Assembly: GCA_014529385.2 (NCBI GenBank)
Contig: CM043944.1
Span: 79,948,384-80,012,383, forward strand
From: Adiantum capillus-veneris
Lineage: Eukaryota > Streptophyta > Polypodiopsida > Polypodiales > Pteridaceae
Direction: 5' to 3'
DNA: 64,000 nt
The translations under genes were made by a program, and so were the position numbers. Below the pieces are notes generated by a model, which made no database searches, had not been told where the DNA came from, and worked only from the letters and a program-made list of their open reading frames with translations. This document shows, in pieces, positions 36,196 through 46,973 of the stretch. Position 1 is the first letter of the stretch. Every line of letters begins with the position of its first letter.

Positions 36196-37046
36196 TTAAT
36201 CTTCTTGCATGAGGCTCACGTATAGTTGTAGTTGAATCAACTCGTAATCGAAGGCGGCAGCCGGAAATGGGGGAGCTGCAGGCCGCTTAGGGATTTTAAG
36301 AATCTGTTGTCTTGCCGGCCTTAATATACTACTGCTGCATAAGGCGCTGGTCTCCTCGTTGCCTTGGTACTCGACAGAGAGATGATCAACGTCGTCATCG
36401 TCCTCGAGCTGTGTGTCTTCACTACTATTGTAGTGCACGGGAGTGACGTCTTCCTTGGGGTCGAAGCCGATGCAGCAAGCTGGACACGCTATCTTTTTAC
36501 AAGCGGCCCGAACGGTCGTCGAATATGGCCCAGACGGCGGCATCTTCTCGTCGGACGGCTGCTCCGTGTCCACGTCATGCAGCTGACTGCCGTCGACAGT
36601 ATTGCTGCTTTGCATTTGTGTGTGGATGTGAGTGTAAAGGCGGCTCCAGAAAAAGACGTGGCCGCAGCCGGCTAGCACCACGGGCTCCTGCAATTCATGA
36701 TCTGGGCGGCTGCCATGAAGGGCTGATTGGGGTGTCATGCCAGCGTTTGGTCGGAGACGAATGAGGGGGGTGGTGGCAGGGGCTTGCGGGATGAGAATAC
36801 GGCACGTAGGCAGCTGCGTCGCGTGCACCAGCTGATGTTGGGCCCTGCACGAGTCAGCCACTTTGCAATGCAGGCCTCGCAAAAGACATGGCCGCAAAAT
36901 CTGGTGACCACTGCTTCGTGGGCTGGGCCCAGGCATACGGCGCATGTCCACCTTGACCTCTTCATATTCGCCAGGAGACTTATATTCTGAGTTTGTGTGA
37001 AGCTCTTCGATTCTAATGACGTTTGCATGCTCAAAGTCCCTTCCAC
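36196..37046 (-). pseudogene. RING-finger protein gene copy, frameshifted
   Basis: The minus strand encodes a protein of about 280 residues without introns. The first RING reads CAVCLGP...VVTRFCGHVFCEACIAKW, a C3HC4 pattern typical of ubiquitin E3 ligases; a one-base deletion near 36815 shifts the frame before the CPTC pair. The second frame continues with LPTCRILIPQAP, a second CGHVFFWSRLYTHI block, IACPACCIGFDPKEDVTPVH, an acidic stretch (EDTQLEDDDDVDHLSVE) and a stop at 36196. The CGH-FCW and DVTP-V features resemble RMA-type membrane-associated E3 ligases, but no membrane segment is evident. The sequence is visibly GC-richer than its surroundings, suggesting capture of a host gene. 37047-37427 shows no gene. 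Confidence 0.75.
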
Positions 37047-37427
37047 GTTTGCATGCTTCTATGCGCAGCTCCCGACTGGCCTCACAATGAGACAGAATGC
37101 TTCTATGCTGCGCTTCTTTCCGACTGGCCTAAGTTTATTTGTCTGACTAAATTGTGGACCATATTTGGATAAAGCTTGTCCATTAGCGCCACATGGCAAG
37201 CTAATGATGGCAAACCTTTTCCTTCCTATTTCTTTGACTGCAACCTCCCTTGGATCAATGCTTCTTCCTCCTTATGATCTTAGTGTAGCCTTTCTTCTGC
37301 AGCCTACTCATTGCAAGATTTCGACTCCCGAACTACTCACAGACTCCTGTTCTTATAGGGAATCTATAGGCCTCTAACTTTTCTTGTGCTATCAAACTCC
37401 TTCAAGCCACGCCCTCCCTAGCTTCTT

Positions 37428-38495
37428 TAGCGCCATGGTTTTCCCACACATGCCTTTCTCTTCCTTCTTTCGCACTAATAATTTTTCTGCTTCGTGTTTC
37501 TTTTGCTTCTCTTTGGCTCTCTTGATTAGCTTGGCTTCTCTTGATTCTGATTTTCGATGACCGAATACGACCTTCATGACCTTTTTCTCGACATGTAGGT
37601 CAAAATTTTGTGGTGTGGGTCACTGCTTGGGCTATAAGCTATGGCATGGGTGGCACTATCTCTGCATTTACAAGAGGGCCTTGATATCTTGTGTTGGTTT
37701 TTCTTGTTTGCTCCTCTTCTCGTCTTCCTACTTGGGCCTCCTTAATAATCCTTCTTCCTGCATCTCCCTCTAAAGCTGGAGCTCTTCTTCCATTTGAGGT
37801 ATGGAAAGGGGAGAAGTCCGCGGGGGGGGGGGGGGGGGGGGGGGGGGTGGTCTTCTCTGAAAGGTGTGCTTGTGGCATGCATTAAAATGTAAGATCACCA
37901 AAAGTCTATCTCATGCATGATGAATCCTCTCTATTTGTTGGTGGTAAAGGATGTGGGGCTTCACAAGCATATTGTGGAGATTACTTCATCATCAATAGAG
38001 GTTGCGGATTCTCTATGGTGGATGCCATTGCGGTGATGTTTGTCTATCAATCATAGACTTGACATGAGTTATTGAGGTTGTAGGTTGATGTAGTGGATTT
38101 TGCATAAGTTGATGGTAGCATATTTATTGTGTGTGATGGGTGGAGGTGCCATTGGCGTGTGTACTGGTTTTTTACTTTCTAGTGTCATCCATGGCATGCA
38201 AAAAATGATTGCATGTTGTTTTGTGCTTAAGAGGGTGGCTTAAAATGTGCAAATCCGAAACAATTGATAAGTTTTGAGTTTTAACTTAAATAGCTCTTAA
38301 TTTTGAAAAAAAATTAAAAACCTTAGTTAAATTATTCAAAATTCAAAGCCTCAAAAAAAGACCAAAATATGTGCATGAAACCATCGATTGTGCCACAAAC
38401 AAATCAATTTGCATTACTATATATGTTTACAATAGAGATATTAAATTTGATAGAAATTTGTCAATTCTCTATCCAATGCTTTCCGTTTCATCACT
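37428..38495. repeat. segment C, first tandem copy, with minus-strand gene fragment
   Basis: It matches 38496-38520 joined to 46974-48024. On the minus strand it encodes a basic piece (MKVVFGHRKSESREAKLIKR, AKEKQKKHEAEKLLVRKKEE) and a proline-rich piece (HLSEKTTPPPPPPPPADF, FHTSNGRRAPALEG), possibly separate exons. No family is recognised. A 26-base G run (37822-37847) interrupts it. Confidence 0.7.
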
Positions 38496-38520
38496 TGCGC
38501 CATGCTTTTCCCACACACGT

Positions 38521-40355
38521 TGTCATGATGCTTTGTGTTCACTAGGAGAAAAGCACACAATTCATAGATTTTTTTTAAGGTTTTTTTGGGACGAAAGCAT
38601 ATCGAGTTTTTTTATGCGGTGTTCACGTTGATGGGAGATAAGTATGCCAAATGCAGGGAACTTCATGGTTTCAGGACTTTATTGCTCAAGATGGTGTATT
38701 TTGGAGCTCATTGATTATGCGATCTTAACCAATAAGGCAAGATATATATGTCTATTGTCGTGCGATTTAGAAGGCACATTAAGTGCTTGGGAAAGCTTCA
38801 ATCAAAATGTATGCTAAAGTCAATGGTGAAGATGTCAAGGATGCGGGTTACTCAATGTCTACTAATGAGTTGATTTTGTATCCTCCACTGAGAAAATTTA
38901 TAAGGATAACCTTCTACGAGGATCGTCCAAATGTCATGGCCAAGTTTATGATACACAATGCTGAGGTGAAACTGTCAGGTGCTATTTGTAGCCAATATTT
39001 GACGGCTTTGTTGATGGTAGCTCTCTTGGCAGTTGGGGATGTCGAGATAGAGATAGTAGACAAACTAGGATCTATACCTTACATGGACATGACTCTAAAA
39101 CTAACAGAACGTTTTGGAGTGAAAGTAGAGCGAGATGATGATTGGTACAAATCCACCATCAAAGGCGATCATACTTACAAGTCTCCAAGACATGCGTATG
39201 TGGAAGGGGATCCATCAAGTGCCAATTATTTATTTGCTAGTGCTTCTATTACTGGAGGCACGGTTACAGTGGCGAGCTTCTAAAATTAACAAACATAGTA
39301 AAGAAACAAGGCTATTTTAATAATATAAAGGAGAAGCAAATAAAAGGGCTCCATCACAAAAGGTAGAGGAGTCACCGTCGAGCAGCAGGGGGGCCACCCA
39401 TGAGCACGAGAAAGAGCATAGGCAGGAGGAGTCTCATACAAGCCAAGGGAGACTAGAGGAGGGTTGGTGGCAGACGAGCAGGAGACAAGGAGCAGCTGGC
39501 GGGATTTGGTGGCCGACGAGCAAGCAACAGAGAGCAGCTGGTGGGAGTTGGTGGCCGATGAGCAGGAAGAAGAGAACCTGGGTGATTTGAGGACTCACGG
39601 CTTTTGTAGCACAATTACGAGCGAGAGGTAATTAGAACGGCTAAGAAGAGGCTTAAGAAGGTGTTGGCATCTGAAAGGAGCACGAACAGCAGAACGAGCC
39701 AAAGGGCGAGAGTCTTCTGCAGAGGAGATACCATGAGACGAGAGCAGTCAAGCAGCATTTTTTAAATTATTAATTATTTAGAAATATTGAAGGGGTGGTT
39801 CGTGCGTCGAACCTCGGTAAAGTAAAACAAAGCAGAAGGATAGAAGCTTCATAGAAACTAAAAGCATCAAAGGAAGAGATCGATAGTGGGCAACATACAA
39901 CAAGGACAAGAAGTTGAAGCTCACAAAGAGATGGAGAAGCAGGTTCCTTAGAGATTCTTTTTGAGTTCAAGAAAGATCGAATCAAAGGAGGCATAGCTTG
40001 TTCTCGTGAAGGTAGTCAAGAAGAGAAAGGGAAGGGAATGGAAGCAGGTAAATAAGGGGGAAGAGCAAAGACGGGAGAAAGGAAGTGCGCCTTCACTCGT
40101 GCTCCCCTTAGTTCAAAGCTTTGGCATTCGTACTTTCGCTCATAGTCTCGGCACGTTCAAGAGCGCATGCTACCATTGTGGTCAAGTTTTTTTTTTGTAT
40201 TCAGATTTTATGTTCATCAAGTATATCAATTTTAGGTTTACAAGGTGTCCTTTGTATCATGATTCTCTTGTGTTGAGCACCTCTCTCTCATCATTTTTCA
40301 CAACGAGAAGCCTCGTGCTGACCTAGCTCACCTCTCGAACATAAAACCCCCGACA
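38521..40355 (+). repeat. 5' LTR, outer copy (1,835 bp)
   Basis: TGTCATGATGC...CCCCCGACA. It contains the EPSP synthase fragment (38962-39276) and, after it, about 870 bases of noncoding sequence shared with the second copy but missing from the third. Three bases (TCT) separate it from the truncated second LTR. Confidence 0.83.
38783..39283 (+). pseudogene. EPSP synthase fragment in the first LTR
   Basis: An open frame of 166 codons. From about residue 61 it follows plant EPSP synthase (5-enolpyruvylshikimate-3-phosphate synthase, shikimate pathway, plastid): [69 protein letters not shown] and ITGGTVTV. That is about 105 residues from the middle of a protein of roughly 440 residues. The first 60 residues ([19 protein letters not shown] and so on) are not recognisably EPSP synthase. 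No introns interrupt the match. Without the rest of both domains it cannot be an enzyme. Confidence 0.9.
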
Positions 40356-40358
40356 TCT

Positions 40359-42030
40359 GCTCAAGATGGTGTAGTTTGGAGCTCATCGATTATGTGATCG
40401 TGACAAATAAGGCAAGATATGTATGTCTACAGTCGTGCGATTCAAAAGGCACAATAAGTGCTTGGGAAAGCTTCGATCAAAATGTATGCTAACTGTCAAT
40501 GGTGAAAATTTCAAGGATGGGGGTTACTCAATGTCTACTAATGAGTTGATTTTGTATCCTCCACCAAAAAATTATAAGGATAACCTTCTATGAGGATCGT
40601 CCAAATATCATGGCCAAGTTTATGATACACAATATTGAGGTGAAACTGTCTGGTGCTATTTGTAGCCAATATTTGACGGCTTTGTTGATGGTAGCTCCCT
40701 TGGCAGTTGGGGATGTCAAGATAGAGATAGTAGACAAACTAGGATCTATACCTTACGTGGACATGACTCTGAAACTGACATAATGTTTTGGAGTGAAAGC
40801 AGAGCGAGATGATGATTGGTACAAATCCACCATCAAAGGCGATCATACTTACAAGTCTCCAAGACATGCGTATGTGGAAGGGGATCCATCAAGTGCCAAT
40901 TATTTATTTGCTATTGCTGCTATTACTGGAGGCACGGTTACAGTGGCGAGCTGCTAAAATTAACAAACATAGTAAAGAAACTAGGTTATTATTATATAAA
41001 GGGGAAGCAAATAAAAGGGCTCCGTCAGAAAAGTCAGAGGAGTCACCGTCGAGCAGCAAGGGGGAACCCATAAATAGGAGGAGCCTCGGACAAGCCAAGG
41101 GAGACTAGAGGAGGGTTGGTGGTTGACAAGCAGGAGACAAAGAGCAGCTGGCGGGATTTGGTGGCCGACGAGCAAGCGATAGAGAGCAGCTGGCAGGAGT
41201 TGGTGGCCAACGAGCAGGAAGAAGAGAACCTGGCAAGCCAAACAGTACTGGTTGAGTTGAGGACTCGTGGATTTTGTAGCACGATTGACGAGCAATAGGT
41301 AATTAGCACGGCTGAGAAGAGGCTTAAGAAGGAGTTGGCGTTTGAGAGGAGCACGAACAGGAGAACGAGCCAAAGGGCGAGAGTCTTCTACAAAGGATAC
41401 GCCATGAGATGAGAGCAGTCAAGCAGCGTTTTTTTTAAATTATTGATTATTTAAAAATATTGAAGGGGTGGTTCACGCGTCGAACCTCGGTAAAGTAAAA
41501 CAAATCAGAAGGGTAGAAGCTTCATAGAAAATAAAAGCATCAAAGGAAGAGATCGATAGTGGGCAACATAAAGCAAGGACAAGAAGTTGAAGTTCACAAA
41601 GACATGGAGAAGCAGGTTTCTTAGAGATTCTTTTTGAGTTCAAGAAAGATCGAAGCAAAGGAGGCATAGCTTGTTCTCGTGTTGGTAGTCAAGAAGAGCA
41701 AGGGAAGGGAATGGAAGCATGTAAATAAAGGGGGAAGAGCAAAGACGGGAGAAAGGAAGTGCGCCTTCACTCGTGCTCCCGTTAGTCCAAAGCTTTGGCA
41801 TTTGTACTTCCGCTCATAGTCTCGATGGGTTCAAGAGTGCATGCTACCTATTGCAGTGAAATTTTTTTTTTAATTCAGATTTTATGTTCATCAAGCATAT
41901 CAATTTAAGGTTTACAAGGTATCCTTTGTATCATGATTCTCATGTGTTGAGAATCTCTCTCTCACCGTTTTCCACAACGAGCAGCTCCGTGCTGACCCCA
42001 GCTCACCTTTGGAACATAAAACCCCCGACA
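40359..42030 (+). repeat. second, 5'-truncated LTR copy
   Basis: It starts at GCTCAAGATGGTGTAG, equivalent to 38686 in the first copy, and ends GACA at 42030. The tandem arrangement LTR-TCT-LTR suggests unequal recombination or retroelement rearrangement. Confidence 0.83.
40638..40955 (+). pseudogene. EPSP synthase fragment in the second LTR
   Basis: The same segment as in the first LTR ([37 protein letters not shown]), but with an in-frame TAA at about 40782 where the first copy encodes the E of TERFGV. The 3' half continues with [11 protein letters not shown] and ends [10 protein letters not shown]. Confidence 0.87.
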
Positions 42031-42033
42031 TCT

Positions 42034-42051
42034 TTGGTGAACCCGACGTGA
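42034..42051 (+). other. candidate primer binding site
   Basis: TTGGTGAACCCGACGTGA follows the LTR end by three bases. Position and the TGG start fit a primer site; I cannot assign the tRNA with confidence. Confidence 0.5.
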
Positions 42052-45000
42052 AACAAGCCGGGGTGGGAAATTTTGGCAGAGAGGATGATGACACGTCTCA
42101 AGTAGAAATGATGCAGCAGACGAAGCAACTACGTGATGGTTTCTTGTAGTAGCAGACAGCAACAGAAGGTTACTTATGAGCAATTTGGTTTAGGCCAAGC
42201 AGATTTATTACGAGGTTTTCTCAGTCAGATGAAGCCAATATGAAGTAAGAAAAAGTGGACAAAGTAGTGGAAGAATCATTGGGTAAAGTTTATTTGAAAG
42301 AGGTAAGTTTGATCTTTACAATAGTGAAGGATATCTTGCATGCTACACCAACTAAGCATATGATCGATGAGTTTGACCGGTTAGTAGCTTTAAATTACGT
42401 GATCAAATACAAGATCTTATTGGTATGTATACAAATAATTGGGTAAAACTTGAAGAAGCAGTTGTACAAGTGGTTGATCGGCATATAGCCTTGGAAATAG
42501 AGCAGATGACTCAACAAAAGTAGGTTAATTTCAGTAAAGGTGACGAAGATCAATTGCAGAAAATTAGCTATGATGAATTTTGGAAGGATATTCATGCAAA
42601 AAGTAAAGCTAAAGCAGATGCAGCTTTGCAAGTATCAGATTTAGCCCCATAGGATCATGCTTCAGATAACCTAACATGGGTAAATAATCAATTCCATCTC
42701 AAAACCATTGGTGAAAATTTTTCAAAGCCTACTCGCCTAGAAGCTACTTCAATCATTGATTCTTGCACGGATTTAGATGAAGATAGAGATAATGATGATG
42801 GGCCTACCTATGCAAATGTTTGTAAAGAAATACGAGGTAAGCTTGAAGCTGTTGTAGACGAGTGTCTGCTTTAAAATGACAAGTCATGCAGATTGAAGAT
42901 GATCAAGGAATTGCAAAGATGGTTTATGTAAAGCTTGGGATTTCATATTCTACAAATCTAGTTATGCCATTGGATAAGATTGATGAGATACAGGGTCTAC
43001 AGATACATGAGGATTTAGATGGCTTCGATGTGCTATAGAAGATATTTATTGAAGCTGCAGATGTACATGGTTTGATTGTGCGAGAGGAGATATCTGATGA
43101 AGTTTAACATTTGCATGGCTTATCTATACTAGATAAAGCTCCACAAGTAGAGGAGTATAAATGCAGCAATCTATATCTGTTGCTAGATGAGCTGGGTGAA
43201 TCTACATAGGGACGCATACAAGTGCATAATTATAATCATATACATGTGCATATGGATGACGGGCTAGATTCACCGCTTAATGCATACATATTTTGTGATC
43301 TTGACTTTCAACCGATGGTAAGTGAACTTAAACCACCCAAGTATACACATTATTCAGTGCTTAGTATCAATTTAAAGGGGGTGCAGGAAGGTCTAATGCA
43401 GTCATACAATGCTCTTGTTAACCCAATCTATTATGATGATTCTCTTACTAGAAAGATTAATGACATCTTTGAGGTGCATGTGAGATCTTGTGCTGATGCA
43501 GTTGAAGGATATTTGATGGAGAGTGAAAGGGATGCAGAGTGTTTTACCAAACTAATGATCTCTATGCATGCTATACTTATTTACATCAAGGGTTAGGGAG
43601 TTTACAGTTTATGTGGACCAAGATATACAAGCTTTTCAAGATTCTTTGCCGATTGAGAAAGATCTAGAGCTTATTGCTCTTTTGGATGATGCTTTAAGAG
43701 AGCTTTTTGTTCCATATGGGAAGGATGTTTGAGGCTTGCATTTCATAGGCAATTTAAAGCAACGAAAAGAAGCAGAGGACAGAGAACTCATGAAGATACT
43801 CGATGAAGCTCTAGAGCATTTCAAGCTATCAAAGATGACTTGCCTACATTTTTTCAGGTACATTCGAATGGTATGGATAACAATGGTTTCTTGTTGCATA
43901 ATAATACTATCTTGCATGCTACACCAACTAAGCATATGATCAAGGAATTTGACCAGTTAGTAGCTCCAAAATTATGTGATCAAATACAAGAGCTTATTGG
44001 TATGTATACAAATAATTGGGCAAAACTTAAAGAAACAGTTGTACGAGTGGTTGATTGGCATATAGCCTTGGAAAAAGAGCATATGACTCAATAGAAGTAG
44101 GTTACTTTCAGTAAAGGTGACGGAGATCAATTGTAGACAATCAGCTATGATGAATTTTGGAAGGAGATTCATGCAAGAAGTAAAGCTAAAGCAAATGCAG
44201 CTTTGCAAGTATCAAATTTAGCTCAGAGGATCATGCTTTAGGTAACCTAACATGGGTAAATAATCAATTCCATCTTAAAATCATTGAAGAAAGTTTTTCA
44301 AAGCCTACTCGCCTGGAAGCTACTTCCATCATTATTCTTGCACGGATTTTGATAAAGATAGAAATAATGCTGATGGGCCTACCTATGCAAATGTTTGTAA
44401 AGAAATCTGAGCTAAGCTTGAAGCTGTTGTAGACAAGTGTCTCTTGAAAATGACAAGTCATGCACATTGAAGATGATCAAGGAATTGCAAAGATGGTTTA
44501 TGTAAAGCTTGGGATTCCATATTCTACAAATCCTGTTATGCCATTGGATAAGAATGATGAGATACAGGTTCTACAGATACATGAGCATTAAGATGGCTTG
44601 GATGTGCTAGAGCAGATCTATCTATTGAAGCTGCAGATGTACATGGTTTGGCTGTGCGCGAGAGGAGATATCTCATGAAGCTTAAGATTTGCATGGCTTA
44701 TCTATACCAGATAAAGCTCCACAAGCAGAGGAGTATAAATGGATCAGTCTAGATATTCTGCTAGATGAGCTGGGTGAATCTACATAGGGATGCATGCAAG
44801 TGCATAATTAGAATCATATACATGTGCATATGGATGACGGGCTAGATTCACCACTAAATGCATACATATTTTGTGATCTTGACTTTCAACCGACGGTAAG
44901 TGAACTTAAACCTCCCAAGTATATAGATTACTCAGTGCTTAGTATCAGTTTAAAGGGGGTGCAAGAAGGTGCTGTGCAGTCATACAATGCTCTTGTTAAC

Positions 45001-45980
45001 CCAATCAATTATGATGATTCTCTTACTAGAAAGATTAATGACATCTTTGAGGTGCATGCAAGATCTTGTGCTGATGCAGTTGAACTATATTTGATGGAGA
45101 GTAAAAGGGATGCATAGTGTTTTACAAAACCGATGATCTCTATGCATGCTAATACTTATTTACATCAAGGTTTAGGGAGTTTACAGTTTATGTGGACCAA
45201 GATATACAAGCTTTACAAGATTCTTTGCCGATTGAGAAAGATCTAGAGCTTATTGCTCTTTTGGATGATGCTTTAAGAGAGTTTTTTGTTCCATATGGGA
45301 AGGATGTTTGAGGCTTGCATTTCATAGGCTACTTAGAGCAACGAAAAGAAGCAGATGATAGAGAACTCATGAAGATACTCGATGAAGCTCTAGAGGATTT
45401 CAAGGTTATCAAAGATGACTTGCCTATAGTTTTTCAGGTACATTCGGATGGTATGGATAACGATGGTTTCTTGTTGCATACTAGTACCTCCCATGCCAGA
45501 GGGGTGATGTTGATTCAGTACCAATTATGCCAAAGATTGAGGTGAATACCTATTTGCTTTAGTTTGATGATCTTCTATCGATCAGTGATACATGTGGTTA
45601 TAAGGAATGTTACAAAGATATGATGAGCATGTTTGTAAAGTAAGGCTTATGCCATTTGATCCAGGAGGACATGGTTTTGTATTTGCAATATGGCAATTGA
45701 TCTATATGTTGTATGATCCTGATAGATTTTGAGATGCTTACAGATTATGGAATTTGGTTTACAGGTTTTATAATGATGCAACAAGTCTATGGGCTTTTGG
45801 ATGGTTACACTTCACCGACAAGAAGTTTTTAAGCTTTCCTTTCCATCCTGGAGGTTTATGCCTACCTCAAGTCAAATTCTTGAGAGGTTATTAAAACCAT
45901 GCTTACAGTGGGCAGTGGTTAGATTTTATGCTTGCAAATTTTGAAGATGGTTGGCACATACCGGAAGATGTGCAAGTTCA
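42052..45980 (+). pseudogene. internal region of the EPSPS-LTR element, with a 1.58-kb tandem duplication
   Basis: Units 42335-43910 and 43911-45480 are direct repeats starting CTTGCATGCTACACCAACTA. Each encodes, in broken frames, HATPTKHMIKEFDQLV, LDSPLNAYIFCDLDFQP, ALVNPINYDDSLTRKINDIF, EVHARSCADAVE and IEKDLELIALLDDALRE. After the duplication come RLMPFDPGGHGFVFAIWQLI and LWAFGWLHFTDKKFLSFPFH. No zinc knuckle, protease, RT or integrase motif was found. The coding-like pieces may be an unfamiliar gag or captured host sequence. Confidence 0.55.
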
Positions 45981-45991
45981 GAGGGGGTGGA
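45980..45991 (+). other. polypurine tract of the EPSPS-LTR element
   Basis: AGAGGGGGTGGA ends directly at the TGTCGTGAAG start of the 3' LTR. Confidence 0.8.
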
Positions 45992-46973
45992 TGTCGTGAA
46001 GCTTTGTGTTCACTAGGAGAAAAGCACAAGATTCATAGATTTTTTTTAAGGTTTTTTTTCGCGAAAGAATATCGAGTTTTTTGATGCGGTGTTCAAGGTA
46101 CCTTTGATGGCAGATAAGTATGCCAAATGTAGAGAAGTTCATGGTTTAAGGACTTTATTGCTTAGGATGGTGTATTTTGGAGCTCATTGATTATGTGATC
46201 GTGAACAATAAGGCAAGGTATGTATGTCTATTGTCGTGCAATTCAGAAGGCATAATAAGTGCTTGGGAAAGCTTTGATCGAAATGTATGCTAAAAGTCAA
46301 TGGTGAAGATGTCAAGGATGGGGGTTACTCAATGTTTACTAATCAGTTGATTTTGTATCTTCCATCGAGAAAAATTAGATAGGATAACCTTCTACAAGGA
46401 TTGTCCAAATGTCATGGCCAAGTTTATGATACACAATATTGAGGTGAAACTTTCAGGTGCTATTAGTAGCCAATGTTTGACAGGTTTGTTGATGGCATCT
46501 CCCTTCGCACTTGGGAATGTCGAGATAGAGCTAGTAGATAAACTAGTATCTATACCTTACATGGACATGACTCTGAAACTGATGGAACGTTTTGCAGTGA
46601 AAGTAGAGCGAGATGATGATTGGAAAAAGTTCACCATCAAAGGCGGTTATACTTACAAGTCTCTGGGGCATGCGTATGTGGAAGGGGATGCATCGAGTGC
46701 CAGTTATTTTCTTGCTAGTGCTGCTATTACTGGAGGCACGGTTATAGTGGCAGCTGCTAAAATTAATGAACATAATAAAGAAACAAGGCTACCTATTGCG
46801 GTCAAGTTTTTTTTATATTCACATTTTATGTTTATCAAGTATATCAATTGAAGGTTTACAAGGTGTCATTTGTATCATGATTCTCTTGTGTTGAGCATCT
46901 CTCTCTCACCATTTTCCACAACAAGCAGCCCTATGCTGATCCGGCTCACCTCTCAAACATAAAACCCCCGACA
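45992..46973 (+). repeat. 3' LTR (982 bp, internally deleted)
   Basis: TGTCGTGAAGC...CCCCCGACA. Compared with the 5' copies about 870 bases are missing after GAAACAAGGCTA (about 46790); the deletion joins two GCTA sequences present in the longer copies. Confidence 0.85.
46414..46851 (+). pseudogene. EPSP synthase fragment in the 3' LTR, best-preserved copy
   Basis: An open frame of 145 codons with [54 protein letters not shown], and [20 protein letters not shown] followed by GTV. It keeps residues typical of plant EPSP synthase that the 5' copies have lost (SISSQ-like [19 protein letters not shown]). After [10 protein letters not shown] the similarity stops and the frame runs into LTR sequence. 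Shared similarity spans about 105 residues. Confidence 0.9.

Larger units (their letters stand above)
38521..46973 (+). mobile_element. LTR retroelement without pol; LTRs carry an EPSP synthase fragment
   Basis: Three LTR copies are present: 38521-40355, 40359-42030 (lacking its first ~165 bases) and 45992-46973. Each ends ATAAAACCCCCGACA; complete ones begin TGTCRTGAWGCTTTGTG. A candidate primer site (TTGGTGAACCCGACGTGA) follows the second LTR, and a polypurine tract (AGAGGGGGTGGA) precedes the third. Flanks are ACGT on both sides, within sequence that is continuous in the related copy of segment C, so this is a true insertion. The interior has only degenerate coding sequence of unknown type. 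Confidence 0.85.

Noticed and set aside
36364-36990. Plus-strand frames across the RING gene
   Set aside because: They are antisense to the cysteine- and histidine-rich minus-strand frame, which carries the recognisable motifs.
38783-39283. Functional EPSP synthase gene
   Set aside because: Only about 105 of roughly 440 residues are present, without transit peptide or most active-site regions, and all three copies lie in LTRs.
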